From NCBI GenBank assembly GCA_903835005.1, contig CAILLK010000070.1, positions 1-64,000 on the forward strand: 64,000 bases of DNA. Direction: 5' to 3'. Under the pieces are notes generated by a model, which was not told where the DNA came from, made no database searches, and saw only the letters and a program-made list of their open reading frames with translations. Of this stretch, positions 59,495 through 64,000 are shown one piece after another; the first letter of the stretch is position 1; every line of letters starts with the position of its first letter. Source of the stretch: an uncultured Bacteroidota bacterium. Lineage in GTDB: Bacteria > Bacteroidota > Bacteroidia > Chitinophagales > Chitinophagaceae. A program made the position numbers and the translations under genes.

Positions 59495-61612
59495 ATGAAA
59501 AAACTGTTACTGCTTTTAATGCTGTTAATACTGTCGCAAGTGAGTATTTTGCGTGCCCAGGTTTTATTTTCAGCTCCTGCTACTGTATGTATCAATCAGC
59601 CGGTAACAATTGTTCCCGATTCACTTGCCTTTAAGGCTTCTTCTTATTACTGGGGTTTCTGTTCGGGTTATCTTATGGATGCCCCAACCGGTACCAATCT
59701 GGGCAATCATTTCGGCTTTCATATTCCTGCCGGTATTGATATTGCTTACGATCAGGGCAATTATTTTGGCTTTGTACTCAACTCTCAAACCAATGAATTT
59801 ATACGCCTTAACTTCGGCAACAGCCTTACAAATACACCTTCTATAACTAATTTCGGAAATCTGGACAGCGGGCTGGCAATCAATCCTACGTCAATGTATA
59901 TCCTTAAAGATTCGGTTTCTAAATTCTGGTATATTTATGTTACAGGTGGTTTTACAAAGGCCACTTCATCAATTGGTCGTATAGATTTCGGTCGTAACCT
60001 CAATAACCCGCATCCCAATGTGGTTAATTTCGGCAATTTTGATGGTATTCTTGATGGCCCTAAAGGTATATTCGTTGCCCAGGACTCTACCAATTTATGG
60101 TATGGCTATGTGGTCAACCACAACACCAGCGAACTGATCAGGCTCGATTTTTCTTATAACGAATCCATTACACCCCAATTATACAATTATGGCAATATAA
60201 GCGGTTCTATATTAGGGGCGCCTACCGATATGGCTGCCGTTTACGATCAGCCAAACCATGCATGGCACCTTTTTATTACCAATGAAGGAGTAAGCAGTTC
60301 TGTTGCCCGGGTCGATCTGGGCCCGTCTCTTACGCCATCTAATACATTTATTTCCGGTGTTACCATCAACGACGGTACTACTACCCCAGGTGCCAGTACC
60401 TTCCAGTACCGTATCGATCAGCCATCATCTATTACCATTACCAAGGATTGCGGCAACTATTATCTGTATGTTACCGACAGCACCACCAGTCAGCTCATAG
60501 GCATACAAATGACTACCTTGGTTGGCCCTTACACCGCTGTTGATTATAACAATATCGGGTTCATGAATTTCCCTTCATCTATCTCCACCGTTTTAAGAGA
60601 CCACGATAATCTGTATTGTTTTGTCGCCAATCCGGCCGACAGTACTTTGACCCGCATTAATATTCAGCAGTGTTTTAATTCCAGTATTCCTTCTTATACC
60701 GAGCTGGTGCCACCGGTTTACAAGTACAATGTACCCGGTGTTTACAATATCTATTTTGTTATTAACGATGGCCAGCCCAATATGGCTACTTATTGCCAGC
60801 CCATTACGGTATTGGCCTATCCGCCTATCTATATGAACAATGATACCACCATTTGCCAGGGCGATACTGCCAAATTATATGCCGTATCCACACTGGCTGA
60901 TTCCATCCGGTGGCAGGCTGTATATAATATCGATACCAGCTACCTTTACCGCGACTCTGTAAGGGTTTACCCCAATTATACCACTACTTACCCTGTAGTT
61001 TTGTACTATCCCTTTGGTTGCATTGTCGATACCTCAGTTAAGGTTTATGTAAGCTCCCTTAAAGCCGATGCCGGCCCCGACCGCTGGATCAATGACGGAT
61101 CTTCCACCATTCTGGGTGGTCCGTTTACCACACTGTTCGATTCCAGTTATGGCCTTGATTATTCCTACAACTGGCAACCTTTCCAGTACCTGAGCGATTC
61201 CAGCGCCACCAATCCTACCGCCAACCCTCCTTATGATTTCACCTATGTACTCACTGTTTCCGATTACATAGTCCGCAATAACGATACGGTAGCCTGTGTC
61301 AGCAAGGATACCGTAACGGTGCACATCAACTGCGATAATCTGTATCTGCCCAATGCATTTACACCCAACAGCGCCAACCCGTTGACCAACCGGTTCGGAA
61401 TACTGAATAAGCAGATTGTGCAGTTGAATTCGTTCATGATTTACGACCGGTGGGGACAGGAAGTTTTCACTACTACCGATCCGACAAAGGGATGGGACGG
61501 CACTTTCAACAGCCAGCCTTGTGATGTAGGCGTGTATGTGTGGGTGGCCGATGGTTTCTGTATCAATGGAAAACGGTACACCCGATCAGGCAACGTAACA
61601 TTATTGCGGTAA
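59495..61612 (+). CDS. T9SS type B protein with propeller-like repeats
   Basis: A 705-residue exported protein. Signal peptide 1-21 (VSILRAQ). Residues ~40-400 contain about six ~55-residue blade-like repeats with 'NFGN' turns (FIRLNFGNSLTNTPSITNFGNLDSG, IGRIDFGRNLNNPHPNVVNFGNFDG, LIRLDFSYNESITPQLYNYGNISG), suggesting a beta-propeller. A PKD-like segment follows near 410-450 (YKYNVPGVYNIYFVINDG), then Ig-like units. The end is a type B T9SS sorting domain (LYLPNAFTPNSANPLTNRFGIL to GVYVWVADGFCINGKRYTRSGNVTLLR). The ATG at 59495 was chosen for the signal peptide; 59438 would add a 19-residue non-signal extension. Confidence 0.85.
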   Translation: MKKLLLLLMLLILSQVSILRAQVLFSAPATVCINQPVTIVPDSLAFKASSYYWGFCSGYLMDAPTGTNLGNHFGFHIPAGIDIAYDQGNYFGFVLNSQTNEFIRLNFGNSLTNTPSITNFGNLDSGLAINPTSMYILKDSVSKFWYIYVTGGFTKATSSIGRIDFGRNLNNPHPNVVNFGNFDGILDGPKGIFVAQDSTNLWYGYVVNHNTSELIRLDFSYNESITPQLYNYGNISGSILGAPTDMAAVYDQPNHAWHLFITNEGVSSSVARVDLGPSLTPSNTFISGVTINDGTTTPGASTFQYRIDQPSSITITKDCGNYYLYVTDSTTSQLIGIQMTTLVGPYTAVDYNNIGFMNFPSSISTVLRDHDNLYCFVANPADSTLTRINIQQCFNSSIPSYTELVPPVYKYNVPGVYNIYFVINDGQPNMATYCQPITVLAYPPIYMNNDTTICQGDTAKLYAVSTLADSIRWQAVYNIDTSYLYRDSVRVYPNYTTTYPVVLYYPFGCIVDTSVKVYVSSLKADAGPDRWINDGSSTILGGPFTTLFDSSYGLDYSYNWQPFQYLSDSSATNPTANPPYDFTYVLTVSDYIVRNNDTVACVSKDTVTVHINCDNLYLPNAFTPNSANPLTNRFGILNKQIVQLNSFMIYDRWGQEVFTTTDPTKGWDGTFNSQPCDVGVYVWVADGFCINGKRYTRSGNVTLLR

Positions 61613-61623
61613 GGAATAAAATT

Positions 61624-61920
61624 ATGGCAGGTTATCTTTTCCAGTTAGAGCTTCCGGTGATTAATGATCGCATAGCTGATGTGATACCCAGGCACAGGGA
61701 GCATATCAATGCGCTGTTTGCAAAAGGCCGTATACTTTCCTACAGTGTATCTCTGAACCGCAACCTGATCTGGTGCGTCATCAATGCCGAAGATGAACAG
61801 GAAGCCATGGAAATGGTGGTATCATTTCCGCTTTTCCCCTTCTTTTCCGATGTTACCTGCCATCCGTTGCTGTTTCATAATGTGTTGCCCGCAGCTATGC
61901 CGGGGATATCATTGAACTGA
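61624..61920 (+). CDS. Small YciI/muconolactone-isomerase-like protein
   Basis: A 98-residue protein with a ferredoxin-like dimeric alpha-beta barrel pattern: GYLFQLELPVINDRIADVIPRHREHINALFAKGRILSYSVSL, LIWCVINAEDEQEAMEMVVSFPLFPFFSDVTCHPLLFH. It most resembles muconolactone isomerase/YciI-type proteins, which often bind small aromatic or acidic ligands. No aromatic degradation genes are nearby. It starts 11 bases after the T9SS gene stop and may be cotranscribed with it, an odd pairing. The ATG at 61624 fits the fold; an in-frame extension lies inside the upstream gene. Confidence 0.7.
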   Translation: MAGYLFQLELPVINDRIADVIPRHREHINALFAKGRILSYSVSLNRNLIWCVINAEDEQEAMEMVVSFPLFPFFSDVTCHPLLFHNVLPAAMPGISLN

Positions 61921-62023
61921 CTGACAGCCGGCTGCAGCAAATCATTATCGAAACGTTTTGCAGGGCTACAATAGCTTCCGGTTATCATTTTCCGTCAATG
62001 CTTCAATTGCTTGCTGGTTTTAT

Positions 62024-62031
62024 TACTTTTG
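62024..62031 (+). promoter_or_regulatory. -7 element before the DUF1569 gene
   Basis: TACTTTTG matches TAnnTTTG. It lies inside the long open frame that starts at 62011, which supports the ATG at 62065. Confidence 0.45.
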
Positions 62032-62064
62032 ACCAATTCAAACAATCTCCATAAAAAAACAATC

Positions 62065-62523
62065 ATGGCATTACCACTTATTTTTTCCCGTAAAGTAGCC
62101 GATGACATTATTCAGCGCATCAACAATCTGAAGCCGGAAAGCCAGCCCGTATGGGGCAAAATGAATGTAGCCCAGATGCTGGCCCATTGCTGCGTGACCT
62201 ATGAAATGGTTTATGAAAGAAAACACCCGGCCCCAGGTGGTTTTATGAAACTGATCTTAAAACTGCTCGTCAAAAACACGGTGGTAGGCGAAACGCCCTA
62301 CAAGCACAACCTCCGCACCGCACCAGCATTTCTGATGACCACCGAAAAAGATTTCAATGCAGAAAAGGCACGCCTTATAGGCTATATCAACAGGACGCAG
62401 CAACTGGGCGAAAAAGAATTTGATGGCAAGGAATCACTATCATTCGGCAAGCTCACGGTCAATGAATGGAACAATATGTTTTACAAACATCTTGATCATC
62501 ACCTTAACCAGTTTGGCGTATAG
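62065..62523 (+). CDS. DUF1569/DinB-like protein
   Basis: A 152-residue four-helix protein of the DUF1569/DinB-like (YfiT) superfamily. The conserved histidines are in WGKMNVAQMLAHCCVTYEMV and MFYKHLDHHLNQFGV, the usual metal site of the fold. Relatives include thiol transferases, but this subgroup has no known function. The ATG at 62065 begins the family homology (MALPLIFSRKVADDIIQRIN). Confidence 0.8.
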   Translation: MALPLIFSRKVADDIIQRINNLKPESQPVWGKMNVAQMLAHCCVTYEMVYERKHPAPGGFMKLILKLLVKNTVVGETPYKHNLRTAPAFLMTTEKDFNAEKARLIGYINRTQQLGEKEFDGKESLSFGKLTVNEWNNMFYKHLDHHLNQFGV

Positions 62524-62542
62524 GATTTTTGAATTACCTTTG
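62512..62542 (+). promoter_or_regulatory. tRNA-Pro promoter, TTTG-N19-TACCTTTG
   Basis: TTTG at 62512-62515 and TACCTTTG at 62535-62542 are 19 bases apart. The promoter overlaps the end of the DUF1569 gene, and transcription would start near 62547, 15 bases before the mature tRNA. Confidence 0.75.
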
Positions 62543-62561
62543 TTCTCCCTAAATAAAAAAT

Positions 62562-62635
62562 CGGGACGTAGCGCAGCCCGGTAGCGCACAAGGCTGGGGG
62601 TCTTGTGGTCGCTGGTTCGAATCCAGTCGTCCCGA
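62562..62635 (+). tRNA. tRNA-Pro (anticodon GGG)
   Basis: Acceptor arms CGGGACG and CGTCCCG pair perfectly. The D-arm has GCGC/GCGC and the anticodon stem CAAGG/TCTTG holds the loop CTGGGGG, so the anticodon is GGG. The T-loop is TTCGAAT. The discriminator is A and CCA is not encoded. It reads the codons CCC and CCU. Confidence 0.95.
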
Positions 62636-62640
62636 CGGAG

Positions 62641-62675
62641 TAGCCTGGTAATCAAAGTATTATCAGGCTATTTTT
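62641..62675 (+). terminator. Terminator after tRNA-Pro
   Basis: TAGCCTGGTAAT and ATTATCAGGCTA form a 12-base stem with one G-T wobble (62641-62670), followed by TTTTT. It starts six bases after the tRNA. Confidence 0.85.
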
Positions 62676-63100
62676 ATGCCCTTAATAAACTGATTAGTGA
62701 GCGGTTTCAGGCGTTTACTGGTTCATTTCTGCCATGTGAGTATTCCATGCTGAAAACAACTGTTTTAACTCTTTTCATGCTACCACGCTGGTGACTTAAA
62801 AGCTGTCCGGAAAGTGATCAAATTCCCACTTAAATGGCATTCTTATCAGGTTAATGGATTTGGGTTACAGGTTAGATAAAGCCAGTGAAATAGAAGCAAT
62901 AGGGAGTTGGCTTATTTTCTCTCTCAAAGAAAGCAGCTTGGTAATGTGGGGCTGAAGAGTATAAGGCGAAAGGCGTCAAGAAAACGCTGGAGGAAATTAA
63001 GGCCAGGTATGGCTCTGAAACAGTTCTTTCCCGATCCTATGCCAAAACAATTCAATAATTACCGCACTTCCAGGGAATAAGTTTACAGGTTATTTTGCTC
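62676..63100. other. 425-base gap with a short coding-like remnant
   Basis: No complete gene is seen. On the plus strand, 62945-63057 would encode CGAEEYKAKGVKKTLEEIKA, then RYGSETVLSRSYAKTIQ and a stop, with good codon character but no start and a stop just upstream. It may be the end of a lost gene. A -7 element for the next gene lies at 63101. Confidence 0.4.
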
Positions 63101-63108
63101 TATATTTG
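63101..63108 (+). promoter_or_regulatory. -7 element before the double TonB-domain gene
   Basis: TATATTTG ends 16 bases before the ATG at 63125 and lies after the earlier in-frame ATG at 63095, so it favours the later start. Confidence 0.45.
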
Positions 63109-63124
63109 GCAAAAATACCAGTAC

Positions 63125-63865
63125 ATGAGTATTAACCTAAACATCTTTCGATGCTTATTCTTTTTTATAGCCTGTCTTCTTATACTCAGTAGTGGGTATG
63201 CTCAATCAGAGGCCATTTCAAATGATACAGCTATGGAACAAATACCCATATTTGAAGGGGGAAATGACAAGCTTTTAAACTTTATTAATTACTATATGAT
63301 ATATCCTAAAACCGCACTTTATGATAGTATTGAAGGAAAAGTAGTTGTAAGTTTTATGATTGACAAAAAGGGCACGATGAAAGATATAATGATAAGTAAA
63401 TCTGTTTATCCATCGCTTGATTCAGAAGCAATCAGAGTAGTTAGGTTAATGTCGCAGGTATTGCCCAAATGGAAACCAGGAAGACATGAAGCGAGAGCCA
63501 TCAGTATGAAGGACTCACTTGAGGTAAACTTTAATGTAAATATATATGAGCGAGCTAATAATATTCATCACGGAGATAGAGAGCCAACACCTGCTTTCGA
63601 TCTAAACAGATTCCTTAATGATAACCTGAAATATCCTCAGAATTCAAAGGAAAAAGGCATTGAAGGCAGTGTGTTGATAAAGTTTGTTATTTCTGAAGAT
63701 GGAAGTCTTTCTGGATTGAAAGTGATAAAATCAGTTGATGTTGAAATGGATTTAGAAGCTTTACGGCTAATCAGGATGATGCCTAAATGGAATCCTGCTA
63801 TTCAGAATGGTCATCCTGTAAAAGTTTATTTTACCCTACCAGTTCGTTTTTCATTACATAAATAG
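63125..63865 (+). CDS. Exported protein with two tandem TonB C-terminal domains
   Basis: A 246-residue exported protein. Signal peptide about 1-26 (LILSSGYAQ). Two TonB_C domains follow: about 35-135 (IEGKVVVSFMIDKKGTMKDIMISKSVYPSLDSEAIRVV, LPKWKPG) and about 155-246 (KGIEGSVLIKFVISEDGSLSGLKVIKSVDVEMDLEALRLI, MPKWNPA). There is no membrane anchor beyond the signal peptide and no proline-rich spacer, so it cannot be a standard energy transducer. The ATG at 63125 fits the promoter and the signal peptide. The role is unknown. Confidence 0.75.
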   Translation: MSINLNIFRCLFFFIACLLILSSGYAQSEAISNDTAMEQIPIFEGGNDKLLNFINYYMIYPKTALYDSIEGKVVVSFMIDKKGTMKDIMISKSVYPSLDSEAIRVVRLMSQVLPKWKPGRHEARAISMKDSLEVNFNVNIYERANNIHHGDREPTPAFDLNRFLNDNLKYPQNSKEKGIEGSVLIKFVISEDGSLSGLKVIKSVDVEMDLEALRLIRMMPKWNPAIQNGHPVKVYFTLPVRFSLHK

Positions 63866-64000
63866 GCTAACATTCCCAAATATTAAGCACAGGAATTAGC
63901 CACTTAATAAAAATCCCAGTTTGGCCTCAAAAAGAATTAAAACCTAAAGCGGGTGTCTTAAGTTCTTATTGGTGCGGACGGGAAATTTATAAGGCTCCTG
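63866..64000. other. Right edge, no feature seen
   Basis: These 135 bases hold no gene or clear repeat that I can recognise. Confidence 0.5.

Overview
The window looks like a piece of Bacteroidota chromosome, most probably Chitinophagaceae/Chitinophagales. The reasons are: three large secreted proteins with type IX secretion C-terminal signals, -7 promoter elements of the form TAnnTTTG with TTTG/ATTG 19-20 bases upstream, almost no Shine-Dalgarno sequences, the family set (S46 peptidase, GlxA/AraC, VOC/DUF1801 cluster, TonB/ExbD, GH3) and the dispersed hairpin and heptamer repeats. Genus cannot be fixed by eye. There is no rRNA operon, no CRISPR array and no intact transposase. One tRNA gene (Pro, GGG) is present.

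Layout. 0-0.43 kb: an IS21-like terminal repeat remnant and a three-hairpin repeat. 0.43-4.3 kb: an SF1 helicase, an AlkZ/YcaQ-like winged-helix protein, then a five-unit array of hairpin repeats. 4.3-9.3 kb: a GlxA regulator divergent from a run of small one-domain proteins (VOC, RibD-like reductase, DUF1801, double VOC, VOC, an HMA-like mini protein, SRPBCC). 9.4-19.9 kb: DNA polymerase III delta, a HEPN/MNT pair, a lipoprotein, two MFS exporters, a repeat-bearing gene-free stretch, a DUF58 protein, a fatty acid desaturase and an ABC exporter. 20-24.8 kb is the accessory part: an orphan MNT protein, a HigBA pair, two secreted orphan proteins, and a MazEF-like pair bracketed by a duplicated 3' end of the branched-chain amino acid dehydrogenase gene. 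24.9-32.3 kb: TonB, patatin, a 1524-residue T9SS surface protein, ExbD. 32.5-35.6 kb: three glycosyltransferases. 35.6-45.9 kb: holB, a membrane protein, an M32 carboxypeptidase, the rpsF-rpsR-rplI operon, an SDR, a GH3 protein, a diheme cytochrome and a VIT/CCC1 transporter. 46-51.6 kb: small envelope proteins, an orphan histidine kinase, Hsp20 and a BON protein. 51.7-63.9 kb: two T9SS type B proteins, RlmB, an SDR, an S46 peptidase, small proteins, tRNA-Pro and a secreted protein with two TonB C-terminal domains.

How it fits together. Most genes are single housekeeping or envelope units with their own promoters; real operons are few (rpsF-rpsR-rplI, the glycosyltransferase trio, the ABC pair and the TA pairs). 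Several promoters abut the start codon, predicting leaderless or nearly leaderless mRNAs. Others have long leaders filled with 7-base tandem repeats. The items most worth a second look are the MazEF cassette flanked by the dehydrogenase 3' end, the heptamer arrays upstream of four genes, and the hairpin array whose stems keep pairing while their sequence changes.
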